This document shows, piece by piece, positions 41,973 to 51,241 of a DNA stretch of 64,000 nt. Below the pieces are notes generated by a model. The model saw only the letters and a program-made list of their open reading frames with translations, searched no databases and had not been told where the DNA came from. Made by a program: the position numbers and the translations under genes. The first letter of the stretch is position 1; each line of letters starts with the position of its first letter. Origin of the DNA: Sulfuritortus calidifontis (GTDB taxonomy: Bacteria > Pseudomonadota > Gammaproteobacteria > Burkholderiales > Thiobacillaceae); contig NZ_AP018721.1 of assembly GCF_003967275.1 (NCBI RefSeq), forward strand, positions 2,542,001-2,606,000, written 5' to 3'.

Positions 41973-42781
41973 AACTCGCATTCATCGGCGGCGGCAACAT
42001 GGCCGCGGCCTTGATCGGCGGCATGGTCAAACAGGGCATCGCCGCCCGCGATATCGAGGTGGCCGAGATCAGCCCCGAGCGCTGCGCCTGGCTCAAACAG
42101 CAGTTCGGCGTCACGGCCGGCGAGCGCATCGCCGACCTCAAGGCCGCCGATGTCATCGTGCTCGCGGTGAAGCCGCAGCAGATGCGCGAGGTGCTGCGCG
42201 GCCTGCCGGCGCCCCGGCTGACCCAGCTGATGCTGTCGATCGCCGCCGGCATCCGGGCCAAGGACATCTCCCGCTGGCTCGGCGGCCACCCGGCCGTGGT
42301 CCGCGCCATGCCCAACACGCCCTCCCTGGTCGGCGCCGGCATCGCCGGCCTCTACGCCCTGCCCGACGTGACCCGCGCCCAGCGCGCGGCCGCCCAGCAG
42401 GTGATGGAGGCGGTGGGCACCGCGGTCTGGGTCGACACCGAGGCCCAGATCGACGCGGTCACCGCCATCTCCGGCAGCGGCCCGGCCTATGTCTTCTATT
42501 TCATCGAGGCCCTGGAAGAGGCGGCGGTCGAGCTCGGCCTCAACCCGCTGGCGGCCCGGCGCCTGGTGCTGCACACCTTCAACGGCGCCGCCCGTCTGGC
42601 CATGAGCGAGACGGTGAGCCCGGCCGAACTGCGCGCCCGGGTCACCTCCAAGGGCGGCACCACCGAACAGGGCCTCTTGGCCCTGGATCAGGGCGCGGTG
42701 CGCCAGGCCATCGTGCGCGCGGCCCAGGCCGCCGCGGCGCGCGCCCATGAGATGGGCGAGTTGTTCGGGCAGGATCAATGA
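41969..42781 (+). CDS. proC: Pyrroline-5-carboxylate reductase
   Basis: A 270-residue dehydrogenase, last step of proline synthesis. It opens with FIGGGNMAAALIGGM (NADPH site) and has VLAVKPQQM and the C-terminal signature TVSPAELRARVTSKGGTTEQ. It overlaps yggS by 4 bp and yggT by 4 bp (ATGA junctions). Confidence 0.96.
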   Translation: MKLAFIGGGNMAAALIGGMVKQGIAARDIEVAEISPERCAWLKQQFGVTAGERIADLKAADVIVLAVKPQQMREVLRGLPAPRLTQLMLSIAAGIRAKDISRWLGGHPAVVRAMPNTPSLVGAGIAGLYALPDVTRAQRAAAQQVMEAVGTAVWVDTEAQIDAVTAISGSGPAYVFYFIEALEEAAVELGLNPLAARRLVLHTFNGAARLAMSETVSPAELRARVTSKGGTTEQGLLALDQGAVRQAIVRAAQAAAARAHEMGELFGQDQ

Positions 42782-43356
42782 TGATTGTCGACATCCTGCA
42801 ATTCCTGCTGCGCGTGCTGCTGGGCCTCGCCGCCTCGGCCTTCTGGCTGCGCTTCTACATGCAGTGGGCACGGGTGCCCTTCCACAACCCCTTCGCCCAG
42901 TTCATCGTCAAGGTCACCGATTTCGCCGTGCGCCCGCTGCGCCGGGTGATCCCCGGCCTGTTCGGCCTCGACTGGGCCAGCCTGCTCTTGTGCTATCTCA
43001 CCGAGCTGCTGCTCAGCGTCGGCCTGCATTGGCTGGACAGCTATCCCTTCGCCGCGGCCGGCTGGCAGGTGGCGCCGGGCTTCCTGCTGCATGGCCTGGC
43101 CATGCTGCTCAGCCTGGCGCTCTATATCCTGCTCGGCCTGGTCTTCCTGTCGGCTATCCTGAGCTGGGTCAATCCCTACTCGCCGATCGCCCCGGTGTTC
43201 TACGCCCTGGCCCGGCCGATCCTCGCCCCCTTGCAACGGGTGATCCCGACCATCGCCAACATCGACGTCAGCCCGATCGCCGCCTTCATCGTCATCCAGT
43301 TGCTGCTGATCGTGGTAACCGGCCTGGAGCGTTACGCCCTCGGCCTGATCTGGTGA
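42778..43356 (+). CDS. yggT: YggT family membrane protein
   Basis: A 192-residue inner-membrane protein with two YGGT repeats, each with a pair of hydrophobic segments: SAFWLRFYMQWARVPFHNPF in the first and AILSWVNPYSPIAPVFYALA in the second. Function in osmotic or division control is suggested for relatives but not settled. Co-transcribed with proC. Confidence 0.93.
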   Translation: MMIVDILQFLLRVLLGLAASAFWLRFYMQWARVPFHNPFAQFIVKVTDFAVRPLRRVIPGLFGLDWASLLLCYLTELLLSVGLHWLDSYPFAAAGWQVAPGFLLHGLAMLLSLALYILLGLVFLSAILSWVNPYSPIAPVFYALARPILAPLQRVIPTIANIDVSPIAAFIVIQLLLIVVTGLERYALGLIW

Positions 43357-43378
43357 CGGTCATGCCGCTTTGCGACAT

Positions 43379-43427
43379 GACCCCCTCTCTCCTAGCTCTC
43401 CCCCGCCAGCGGGGGAGAGGGACGCGG
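43379..43427. repeat. CCCTCTC-type palindromic repeat, copy 4
   Basis: ACCCCCTCTCTCCTAGCTCTCCCCC...GGGGGAGAGGG sits between yggT and yggU, in the yggU leader where a ribosome-binding site would be expected. Same family as the copies at 7253, 10556 and 15631. Confidence 0.65.
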
Positions 43428-43441
43428 AGTCGCTTCGCGAC

Positions 43442-43744
43442 ATGTTGATTCCTGCCTGGCTGCGGCCAGCCAACGGTGGCTGCGAGCTGGCCCTGCACAT
43501 CCAGCCCGGCGCCTCGAAGAGCGGCATCGCCGGCCTGCACGGCGAGGCCCTCAAGGTGAGAATCCAGGCGCCGCCGGTGGAGGGCGCGGCCAACGCCGCG
43601 CTGCTCGCCTTCATCGCCAAGGCCTTGGGCCTGGCCCCGCGCGAGGTCAAGCTGCTGCGCGGCGAGAAATCCCGGCAGAAGACGCTGTGGGTGGCGCTGA
43701 CGCCGGAGGCGGTGCTGGCGCGGCTTGAACTGCCCCCGACCTAG
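43442..43744 (+). CDS. yggU: DUF167/YggU family protein
   Basis: A 100-residue protein with the family core LHIQPGASKSGIAGLHGE and the glycine/alanine stretch PPVEGAANAALLAFIAKAL, then LLRGEKSRQKTL. The function is not known. It closes the yggS-proC-yggT-yggU string. The ATG at 43442 follows the repeat and lacks a good ribosome-binding site; the upstream in-frame ATG at 43370 would use the repeat as coding sequence. Confidence 0.85.
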   Translation: MLIPAWLRPANGGCELALHIQPGASKSGIAGLHGEALKVRIQAPPVEGAANAALLAFIAKALGLAPREVKLLRGEKSRQKTLWVALTPEAVLARLELPPT

Positions 43745-43751
43745 TCCCGCC

Positions 43752-45206
43752 TCACAACAGGATGATGTCGTACTGCTCCTGACTGAACAGGCTCTCCACC
43801 TGCATGGAGATCGGCTTGCCGATGAAGTCGGACAGCTGGGCCAGGCTCTGCGACTCCTCTTCCAGGAACAGGTCGATCACCGGCTGCGCCGCCATGATGC
43901 GGAACTCGCGCGCCTCGAACTGGCGGGCCTCACGCAGGATGCCGCGCAGGATCTCATGGCACACGGTCTGCGCGGTCTTGATCTGGCCGCGGCCCTGGCA
44001 GGTGGGGCAGGGCTCGCACAGCACCCTGGCCAGACTCTCGCGCGTGCGCTTGCGGGTCATCTCGACCAGCCCGAGCGAGGTGAAGCCGTTGATGGTCATC
44101 CGAGTGCGGTCGCGGGCCAGGGCCTTGTTCAGCTCGTTGAGCACCGCTTCCTTGTGCTCGGCGTTATCCATGTCGATGAAGTCGAGGATGATGATGCCGC
44201 CGAGGTTGCGCAGGCGCAGTTGCCGAGCGGCGGCCTGGGCCGCCTCCAGATTGGTCTTGAAAATGGTCTCGTCGAAGGTGCGGCCGCTGGTGAAGCCGCC
44301 GGTGTTGACGTCGATGGTGGTCAGCGCCTCGGTCTGGTCGATGATGAGATAACCGCCGGACTTGAGGTCGACCCTTCTCGCCAGGGCCCGCTCGATCTCC
44401 TCCTCGACGCCGTAGAGGTCGAACAACGGCCGCTCCGCTGCATAGTGATAGACCTTGTCGGCGACGTTGCGGACGAACTCGCTGGCGAAGCCCTGCAGCT
44501 TCTGATAGGTCTCGCGCGAATCGACCAGGATGCGCGTGGTCTCGGTGGTGGCGATGTCGCGCAGCACGCGGTGGGCGAGGTCGAGCTCGTGATAGAGCCG
44601 CAGCGGCGCCTGGACGTTCTCGGCCCGGGCCTGGATGGCGTCCCACAAGGTGTGCAGGTATTCGACGTCGGCCGCCAGTTCCTGGTCCTCGGCCATGTTG
44701 GCCATGGTGCGGATGATGAAGCCGCCGTGCTCGTCCTGGGGCAGCACCCGCTGCAGGCGGTCGCGCAGCACTTCGCGCTCGGCCTCGTCCTCGATCTTCT
44801 GCGAGATGCCGATGCGGGTCTCCTGCGGCAGGTAGACCAGGAAGCGGCCGGCCATGCTGATCTGGGTCGACAGCCGGGCGCCCTTGGCCCCGATCGGGTC
44901 CTTGATCACCTGCACCATCAGGCTTTGGCCTTCGTGCAGGATGCGCTCGATCGGCCGCGGATTGCCGTCGCCGTTGCGGGCATCCCAGATGTCGGCGACA
45001 TGGAGAAAGGCGGCACGGTCCATGCCGATGTCGACGAAGGCCGACTGCATGCCGGGCAGCACCCGACTGACCTTGCCCAGGTAGATGTTGCCGACCAGGC
45101 CGCGCTGGCCCTCGCGCTCGATGTGCAATTCCTGGACGGCACCCAGGTAAATCACCGCCACCCGCGTCTCCTGCGGGGTGATGTTGATCAGAATTTCTTC
45201 GCTCAT
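43752..45206 (-). CDS. rng: Ribonuclease G
   Basis: A 484-residue RNase E/G endonuclease that matures 16S rRNA. The S1 domain is at the N-terminus (GNIYLGKVSRVLPGMQSAFV), the catalytic aspartates lie in IILDFIDMDNAEH, and the zinc-link motif is CPTCQGRG. The ATG at 45206 gives the standard length. It lies 58 bp after maf with a hairpin in the gap, in the usual maf-rng order. Confidence 0.95.
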   Translation of the reverse strand: MSEEILINITPQETRVAVIYLGAVQELHIEREGQRGLVGNIYLGKVSRVLPGMQSAFVDIGMDRAAFLHVADIWDARNGDGNPRPIERILHEGQSLMVQVIKDPIGAKGARLSTQISMAGRFLVYLPQETRIGISQKIEDEAEREVLRDRLQRVLPQDEHGGFIIRTMANMAEDQELAADVEYLHTLWDAIQARAENVQAPLRLYHELDLAHRVLRDIATTETTRILVDSRETYQKLQGFASEFVRNVADKVYHYAAERPLFDLYGVEEEIERALARRVDLKSGGYLIIDQTEALTTIDVNTGGFTSGRTFDETIFKTNLEAAQAAARQLRLRNLGGIIILDFIDMDNAEHKEAVLNELNKALARDRTRMTINGFTSLGLVEMTRKRTRESLARVLCEPCPTCQGRGQIKTAQTVCHEILRGILREARQFEAREFRIMAAQPVIDLFLEEESQSLAQLSDFIGKPISMQVESLFSQEQYDIILL

Positions 45207-45229
45207 GGTTCCGAACCGCAATATGGATT

Positions 45230-45256
45230 CGCCAGCCGACGCGTCATCGGCTGGCG
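45230..45256 (-). promoter_or_regulatory. Stem-loop between maf and rng
   Basis: CGCCAGCCGA, 7 nt, TCGGCTGGCG. A perfect 10-bp stem without a T-tract. It may regulate stability of the maf-rng message; RNase E autoregulates through its leader, so RNase G feedback is conceivable. Confidence 0.5.
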
Positions 45257-45264
45257 GATCGACA

Positions 45265-45873
45265 CTACAGGACGGAGATGCCCACCTCCTTGAGCAGCGC
45301 CGCCGTCTCGAACAACGGCAGGCCCATGATGCCCGAATAACTGCCTTCGATGTGCTCGATGAACACCGCGGCCCGGCCCTGGATGCCATAGCCGCCGGCC
45401 TTGTCCATCGGTTCGCGGCTCTCGACATAGGCCGCGATCTCGGCCTCGTCCAGAGCGCGGAAGCGCACCTTGCTGCTCGACAGCGCGACATGCACCTGGC
45501 CCTCCCAGGCGATGGCGACGCCGGAATGCACCTGATGGGTCTTGCCGGCATAGTCGCGCAACCACTCGGCCGCCTGCTCCGGCGTGGCCGGCTTGCCCAG
45601 GACCATGCCGTCCACCGCGACCGTGGTGTCGGCAGTGAGGATGGGCATGACCGGCAGCCGGCGACCGGTGACGGCGAGGATGCCGGCCTCGGCCTTGAGC
45701 CGGGCCACCCGCACCACGTAGTCGACCGGGCGCTCGCCCGGCAGCGGCGTCTCGTCGACGTCGGCGCGGCCGGCCTGGTGGCGCAAGGGCAACACCATGG
45801 CATCGATGCCGATCTGGCGCAGCAGCTCCAGCCGGCGCGGGCTTTGCGAGGCGAGGTAGATGCGCTTCTGCAT
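45265..45873 (-). CDS. maf: Maf-family nucleotide pyrophosphatase
   Basis: A 202-residue house-cleaning pyrophosphatase that removes noncanonical nucleoside triphosphates. Marks are LASQSPRRLELLRQIG at the N-terminus, the TADTTVAVDG metal site, and GYGIQGRAAVFIEHIEGSYS. It is transcribed with rng. Confidence 0.95.
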   Translation of the reverse strand: MQKRIYLASQSPRRLELLRQIGIDAMVLPLRHQAGRADVDETPLPGERPVDYVVRVARLKAEAGILAVTGRRLPVMPILTADTTVAVDGMVLGKPATPEQAAEWLRDYAGKTHQVHSGVAIAWEGQVHVALSSSKVRFRALDEAEIAAYVESREPMDKAGGYGIQGRAAVFIEHIEGSYSGIMGLPLFETAALLKEVGISVL

Positions 45874-45949
45874 GGCCCGATTATCGCTTATGCCTCGCGC
45901 CCGGCAAGGGGCGTGCCCATGTCGGGTCTATGCCGTCGTGCCAACTGTC

Positions 45950-46417
45950 TCACTCCCGATGATAGGGATGACCCTGGAGCAGGCTCAGCGCCCGATACAA
46001 CTGCTCGCTCAATAACACCCTGACCATGCCGTGCGGCAGGGTCAGGCGCGACAGCGCCAGCTTGAGCTCCGCCCTTTGCAGCAGCTCCGGCGCCAGGCCA
46101 TCGGCGCCGCCGATGACCAGGGCGATGTCGCGCCCCTCGGCCAGCCAACCCTGCAGGAGCCCGGCCAGGCCCTTGGTGTCGGGCATCTGGCCGTGTTCGT
46201 CCAAAGCGACCAGGCGCGCCCCCTTCGGTAGCTTCTCCAGGATGCGCCCCGCCTCCAGCGCCTTGATCCGGTCGACCGACTGGCCGCCGCGCTTCTCCGG
46301 CTTGACCTCGATCAGCTCCACGCGCGCCTCGCGCGGCAGGCGTTTGAGGTATTCGGCGCAGGCGGTCTCGACCCAGCCCGGCATCTTGTCGCCGACAGCG
46401 ATGATCAGCAGTTTCAC
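45950..46417 (-). CDS. rlmH: 23S rRNA pseudouridine-1915 N3-methyltransferase RlmH
   Basis: A 155-residue SPOUT methyltransferase, the exact family length. It starts with VKLLIIAVGDKMPGWV, shows LVALDEHGQ and the SAM-knot segment ALVIGGADGL, and ends HPYHRE. The start is a GTG at 46417. The gene that usually precedes it (rsfS) is not here; the structured MITE lies immediately upstream, so the promoter or the operon link may have been changed. Confidence 0.95.
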   Translation of the reverse strand: MKLLIIAVGDKMPGWVETACAEYLKRLPREARVELIEVKPEKRGGQSVDRIKALEAGRILEKLPKGARLVALDEHGQMPDTKGLAGLLQGWLAEGRDIALVIGGADGLAPELLQRAELKLALSRLTLPHGMVRVLLSEQLYRALSLLQGHPYHRE

Positions 46418-46450
46418 GTGACCGCTCGGAAATGAATTGCCGCCACTATA

Positions 46451-46718
46451 AGAGCCTGTCTCATAAAATCCTATGGGCGCGATGGTGGCGATTTTGACGC
46501 AGGCCGCGAAGCGCAACGCGCGGTTTGGTCGTTCCAAACAAGCGGTGCGCGACAAAGGCCTGTGGCAAAATCGCCCCATCCCGAAGGGTTGCCGTCAGAA
46601 ACGGCGTCTGCTGCGTTGCGGCGCTTGGCAATGGAACAACCATTGCCCGCGCACCACGCCTTGCATCCATCCGTTTCTGACGGCAACGCGCTCCACAGGA
46701 TTTTATGAGACAGGCTCT
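46451..46718. mobile_element. Structured MITE with perfect 22-bp terminal inverted repeats
   Basis: A 268-bp element with perfect 22-bp ends (AGAGCCTGTCTCATAAAATC at 46451 on, complement ending at 46718). Inside are two long arms: 46481-46496 with 46566-46580, enclosing hairpin GTTTGG/CCAAAC; and a perfect 17-bp arm 46588-46604 with 46671-46687, enclosing hairpin GGCAATGG/CCATTGCC. It carries no convincing gene. It lies between rlmH and the amtB terminator; the 46418-46786 gap holds nothing else. Confidence 0.8.
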
Positions 46719-46730
46719 AGGGCCGCCCAG

Positions 46731-46754
46731 AAAAAAGGGCGCCCGAGGGCGCCC
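46731..46754 (-). terminator. Rho-independent terminator of the porin-glnK-amtB operon
   Basis: Read leftward: GGGCGCCCTCGGGCGCCC followed by TTTTTT, starting 33 bp after the amtB stop. Confidence 0.88.
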
Positions 46755-46786
46755 AAATCCTTGCGGAGGAGAGTCGTAGAAGCGTG

Positions 46787-48253
46787 TTACAGGGTGTAGG
46801 CCCGCTCGCCGTGGGTGGCGGTGTCGAGGCCCTCGCGTTCCTCTTCCTCGCTCACGCGCAGGCCCATGGTCATGTCGATCAGCTTGAACAGCACGAAGCT
46901 GACGACGCCGACCCAGATCACGGAGACACCCACGCCCCAGAGCTGACTGGTCACCTGGGCGCCGAAGTTGTACTCGGCCACGGCGTTGGTGGCGTAGTCG
47001 AACACGCCGGTGCCGCCCAGGGCCGGGTTGACCACGATGCCGGTGCCGATGGCGCCGATGATGCCGCCGATGCCATGGACGCCGAAGACGTCGAGCGAGT
47101 CGTCATAGCCCAGGGCATGCTTCAGACCGGTCACGCCCCAGAGGCAGGCGACACCGGCGATGGCGCCGAGGACCAGGGCACCGAAGGGACCGGCGAAACC
47201 GGCGGCCGGGGTGACCGCAACCAAGCCGGCGACCGCGCCGGAGGCGATACCCAGCATGGAGGGCTTGCCCTTCATCGCCCATTCAGCCGCCATCCAGGAC
47301 AGGGCTGCAGCGGCGGTGGCGACCACGGTGTTGACCATGGCCAGCACGGCGGTGCCGGTGGCTTCCAGGTTGGAGCCGGCGTTGAAGCCGAACCAGCCCA
47401 CCCACAGCAGCGAAGCGCCGACCATGGTCGCCATCAGGTTGTGCGGCGGCATGGGGTCGCGGCCGTAACCGACCCGCTTGCCGATCACGATGGCGCCCAT
47501 GAGCGCGGCCATGGCGGCGTTGATGTGGACCACGGTGCCGCCGGCGAAGTCGAGCGCGCCCTTGGCGAACAGGAAGCCGGCCGGGTCGCCGTAGGCGGAC
47601 GGGCCGCCCCAGAACCAGACCATGTGCGCCATCGGCAGATAGGCGAAGGTGAACCAGAGCACGATGAACACCAGGAGCGCGGAGAACTTGATGCGCTCGG
47701 CGAAGCCGCCGACGATGAGGGTGGCGGTGATCGCGGCGAAGGTGAGCTGGAACACCATGAACACCATCTCGGGAATGACCACGCCCTTGCTGAAGGTCTC
47801 GACGTTCACCGAGGGATCGACCCCGGCCAGGAAGGCCTTGGACAGTCCGCCGATGAAGCTGGTGAGATCGCCGCCGGCGGTGAACGCCAAACTGTAGCCG
47901 TACACCACCCAGAGGATGGCGACCAGGCAGAAGATGGCGAACACCTGGGTCAGCACCGACAGCATGTTCTTCGACCGCACCAGACCGCCATAGAACAGGG
48001 CGACGCCGGGGATGGTCATCAGGATCACCAGCAGGGTGGACACCAGCATCCAGGTGGTGTCGCCCTTGTCCGGGGTCGGCGCGGCGGCGGGAGCCGCCTC
48101 AGCCGGGGCCGGAGCAGGGGCAGCCGCGTCGGGCGCAGGCGCAGCCTCGGCGGCGGCAACCGGCGCCGGGGCCGGCATCGGTTCTTCGGCGAAGCTCATG
48201 CCGGACAGGCCGAGCAGGCCCACCAGACTCAGTACAGCTAGCAAACGTCGCAT
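46787..48253 (-). CDS. amtB: Ammonium transporter AmtB
   Basis: A 488-residue channel with eleven hydrophobic segments after a signal-like N-terminus and an Ala/Pro-rich linker (residues about 25-60, PAPAPVAAAEAAPAPDAA). The pore histidines are visible in VVHINAAMAALMGA and FGVHGIGGIIGA. It conducts ammonia, blocked by GlnK when nitrogen is plentiful. It follows glnK by 10 bp. The Ala/Pro linker is an unusual length for E. coli AmtB, though such extensions occur in other proteobacteria. Confidence 0.96.
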   Translation of the reverse strand: MRRLLAVLSLVGLLGLSGMSFAEEPMPAPAPVAAAEAAPAPDAAAPAPAPAEAAPAAAPTPDKGDTTWMLVSTLLVILMTIPGVALFYGGLVRSKNMLSVLTQVFAIFCLVAILWVVYGYSLAFTAGGDLTSFIGGLSKAFLAGVDPSVNVETFSKGVVIPEMVFMVFQLTFAAITATLIVGGFAERIKFSALLVFIVLWFTFAYLPMAHMVWFWGGPSAYGDPAGFLFAKGALDFAGGTVVHINAAMAALMGAIVIGKRVGYGRDPMPPHNLMATMVGASLLWVGWFGFNAGSNLEATGTAVLAMVNTVVATAAAALSWMAAEWAMKGKPSMLGIASGAVAGLVAVTPAAGFAGPFGALVLGAIAGVACLWGVTGLKHALGYDDSLDVFGVHGIGGIIGAIGTGIVVNPALGGTGVFDYATNAVAEYNFGAQVTSQLWGVGVSVIWVGVVSFVLFKLIDMTMGLRVSEEEEREGLDTATHGERAYTL

Positions 48254-48263
48254 GGTCGTCTCC

Positions 48264-48671
<408 letters not shown>

Positions 48672-49460
48672 TCAAAGCGCCTTGGAAATCCAGAAGAAGG
48701 CGGTACCATCACCCAGGTATTCACCGTTGGCATCGGTCCAGTTTGCCTTTTTGGCATTGGTGTCCGAATAGGCCACGCCGACCGTGACGCCGGACATCAC
48801 GTTGGACATCTTGCCCATGTCATAGGTCAAGCTGACCTTCCAGTCGTCGTAGTCCTGGTTCTTGTAATTGTCGAAGCTGAACGTGCCCCAGTGCGCGCCA
48901 ACGGTCAGGCCGGTCTCGCCGATCGGCAGGCTGGCCGAGAGGTCCCAATAATCGGAACCGGTCGCGTCTTTGGTGCCGGCCGGCTTGCCGAAACCGAAGG
49001 CACCGTCGCTGACGACATAGGAGTACTTGACGGTGAACCACTTCCAACCCAAGGCGGCATAGACCTCGGTGGTGTCGGCATCGGGAACTATCGCGCTGTT
49101 CCGGTCGCCCGGATAGATGTAACCAATCACGCCCAGGTCATAGCTGATGCCGGCCTTCTCGAAGCTGCCACGGTAGCCACCGTAGAGGTCGATCTCCAGG
49201 TTGCCGGAATCGTAGCCCTGATAGTCTTCGATCCAGCCCACGTTGGAAGCCCAGGTACCCAGGTAGAAACCGCTGCTATGGCTGTAGTCCAGACCACCCT
49301 GGATGGCCGGGTCGCCACCGGTTTGGGAGATGCCGCGGAACAGATAGTTGCTGGTCAGGGAAACGTTACCGGTAAGGGTGTGGGGGCTGTCGGCCGCGGC
49401 CGCCAGGCTCGGTACCGTCACCAGACCCGCCAGGACCAGAGAGGCATACAGTTTTTTCAT
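48672..49460 (-). CDS. TorF-family putative porin
   Basis: A 262-residue outer-membrane protein. After a signal peptide ending PSLAAAA it has the family opening TLTGNVSLTSNYLFRGISQT and then the aromatic-rich beta strands of the Gcw_chp/TorF family, ending AFFWISKAL. As first gene of the glnK-amtB operon it probably lets ammonium or another nitrogen source through the outer membrane. Expression is expected under nitrogen limitation through the sigma-54 promoter at 49514-49528. Confidence 0.9.
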   Translation of the reverse strand: MKKLYASLVLAGLVTVPSLAAAADSPHTLTGNVSLTSNYLFRGISQTGGDPAIQGGLDYSHSSGFYLGTWASNVGWIEDYQGYDSGNLEIDLYGGYRGSFEKAGISYDLGVIGYIYPGDRNSAIVPDADTTEVYAALGWKWFTVKYSYVVSDGAFGFGKPAGTKDATGSDYWDLSASLPIGETGLTVGAHWGTFSFDNYKNQDYDDWKVSLTYDMGKMSNVMSGVTVGVAYSDTNAKKANWTDANGEYLGDGTAFFWISKAL

Positions 49461-49513
49461 CGCTAAACTCCTCGGTTGCAAATGGAAGTGCAATAGCGCA
49501 CGACCTCTCGTTA

Positions 49514-49528
49514 GCATTTGCCGTGCCA
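49514..49528 (-). promoter_or_regulatory. Sigma-54 promoter of the porin-glnK-amtB operon
   Basis: Read leftward TGGCACGGCAAATGC: the -24 GG and -12 GC are exactly 10 bp apart, and TGGCACG is the consensus -24 box. One mismatch (ATGC for TTGC). The predicted start lies about 42 bp before the porin ATG. Confidence 0.85.
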
Positions 49529-49620
49529 GAAGTTTTAATGCTTATAAAACATATAGATAACGCGCATTGGCAAAATTGCGCCGCCATCTTGCCCAAGCCT
49601 GGTGCAGCCACGGCCCGTCA

Positions 49621-49637
49621 TGCACCACGGCGGTGCC
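49621..49637. promoter_or_regulatory. NtrC-type enhancer site
   Basis: TGCACC, ACGGC, GGTGCC matches the NtrC palindrome TGCACCN5GGTGCA at 11 of 12 positions, about 95-120 bp upstream of the sigma-54 promoter. A further half-palindrome GGTGCA is at 49601. Confidence 0.7.
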
Positions 49638-49693
49638 GGCCATCTTAGAAGCGCTTTGCTAAACTGCGAGCCATTCATTCATGAGGTCACCCC

Positions 49694-49933
49694 ATGCTCG
49701 CCAACAAACTGCTCGACGAGATCAACGCCAAGGTCTCCGAAGTCATCGCCGCCAGTCCGGCCAAGGACATCGAAAAGAATCTCAAGGCCACGCTGACCGG
49801 CCTGCTGGGCAAACTCGACCTGGTCACCCGCGAGGAATTCGACGTCCAGGCCCAGGTGCTCGCCCGCACCCGGGAGAAGCTGACCGCCCTGGAAGAGCGC
49901 CTGGCCAAGCTGGAACAAGACCGCCCGGCGTAA
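49694..49933 (+). CDS. ubiK: Ubiquinone biosynthesis accessory factor UbiK
   Basis: A 79-residue BMFP/YqiC-family protein with an amphipathic N-terminal helix and a C-terminal coiled coil (LTREEFDVQAQVLARTREKL is the mark, read here as VTREEFDVQAQVLARTREKL). It helps assemble the soluble ubiquinone-synthesis complex. It stops on the base where the next gene starts. Confidence 0.93.
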   Translation: MLANKLLDEINAKVSEVIAASPAKDIEKNLKATLTGLLGKLDLVTREEFDVQAQVLARTREKLTALEERLAKLEQDRPA

Positions 49934-51129
49934 TGAGGCGCAGCTTCAGCGCGGCCCTGCTCGCCGCCACCCTGATCGGATGCACGAGCAACCCGATCAC
50001 CGGGCGCTCGCAGCTCATCCTGATCTCGGAATCGCAGGCCATCGCGCAATCGAGCCAGGCCTACCGGGCCGAGCTCGCCCCCTGGGCGAAAAAAGGCAAA
50101 CTCAACAACGACCCCGCGATCCAGGCGCGCATCAACGGCATCACCGACCGTCTGATTACCCAGGCCATCCGCTACCGGCCGGAGACCGAGCGCTGGGACT
50201 GGCAGGTCGCGGTGATCGACGAGCCCAAGACGGTGAACGCCTTCTGCCTGCCCGGCGGCCGCATGGCCATCTACACCGGCCTGATCGACAAGCTGCACGC
50301 CAGCGACGACGAACTCGCTCAAGTCATGGGCCACGAGATCGCCCACGCCCTGGCCAACCACGGCGCCGAGAAGATGTCGGTCGGCCTGGCCAGCGACGTC
50401 CTGGTCGGCGTGATCGGTGCCGCCTCGGGCAACAACGGCCAGCGCAACCAGCAGGTCGGCCAGCTCGCCGCCCTGCTCGCCTGGCAGCTGCCCAACAGCC
50501 GCGAGGCCGAGACCGAGGCCGACCGTATCGGCATCGAACTGGCCGCCCGCGCCGGCTTCGACCCCAAGGCCGCGCCCACGCTCTGGCGCAAGATGATCGA
50601 GAACGATGGCAGCCGCGGCCGCTTCGACTGGCTGTCCACCCACCCCGCACCGGCCAAGCGCCTGGACGAACTAGCGGCCCTGGTGCCGCAGATGGAGCCG
50701 CTTTACCAAGCCGCGCAGGCCAAGCCGCCAGTGGTGCAGTCCCGCCTGGCCAAGCGCCATGAGGCTGTCCAGCCGGTTTCGACAACCGGGGTTTGGGAGC
50801 GCTTCAAGCAGGGCGAGGCCTATCTGGACTGCAAGGACTGCCGCCAGCAGTTCGAGGCCCGCCTGGCCGAACTCAGCCGGCTACACCAGGGCCGCAAGTG
50901 GGAAGAGCTGGCCCGTGCCGTGCTGGCCATCGGCCAGGCCGAGGATCTGGCCTGGTATTACCTCGGCGCTGCGGCCGAAGGCCTGGGCCAGCCGCTGGCC
51001 GCGCGGCGCTACTACCAACTGGCTGTCCAGCTCGCACAGCACCAGGGTCTGTGCGCGACGGCAAGCGAGCGCTGCGGCGACGTGCGTCTGCCGGAGCAGG
51101 CGCAGCAAGCCTTGCGCCGCCTGCGCTGA
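49933..51129 (+). CDS. M48-family lipoprotein metallopeptidase
   Basis: A 398-residue lipoprotein with a lipobox (ATLIGC, Cys about residue 17), the M48 zinc site MGHEIAHALANHGAEK and the third ligand in EAETEADRIGIEL. A C-terminal domain of about 120 residues with ECKDCRQQF-like cysteines (DCKDCRQQFEARL) and helical repeats follows. It probably degrades misfolded outer-membrane proteins, as in the BepA/LoiP group. The ATG overlaps the ubiK stop by 1 bp. Confidence 0.9.
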   Translation: MRRSFSAALLAATLIGCTSNPITGRSQLILISESQAIAQSSQAYRAELAPWAKKGKLNNDPAIQARINGITDRLITQAIRYRPETERWDWQVAVIDEPKTVNAFCLPGGRMAIYTGLIDKLHASDDELAQVMGHEIAHALANHGAEKMSVGLASDVLVGVIGAASGNNGQRNQQVGQLAALLAWQLPNSREAETEADRIGIELAARAGFDPKAAPTLWRKMIENDGSRGRFDWLSTHPAPAKRLDELAALVPQMEPLYQAAQAKPPVVQSRLAKRHEAVQPVSTTGVWERFKQGEAYLDCKDCRQQFEARLAELSRLHQGRKWEELARAVLAIGQAEDLAWYYLGAAAEGLGQPLAARRYYQLAVQLAQHQGLCATASERCGDVRLPEQAQQALRRLR

Positions 51130-51241
51130 CGTCGGCTTGGCCAGACCAAGCCCAAGGTTTACGATAGCGACAGAAGCCGAGCCCACTCGGCCTGACGGCC
51201 CACAAGCGGCCGAACAATAAACTGACAGGGAGCAACATCAT

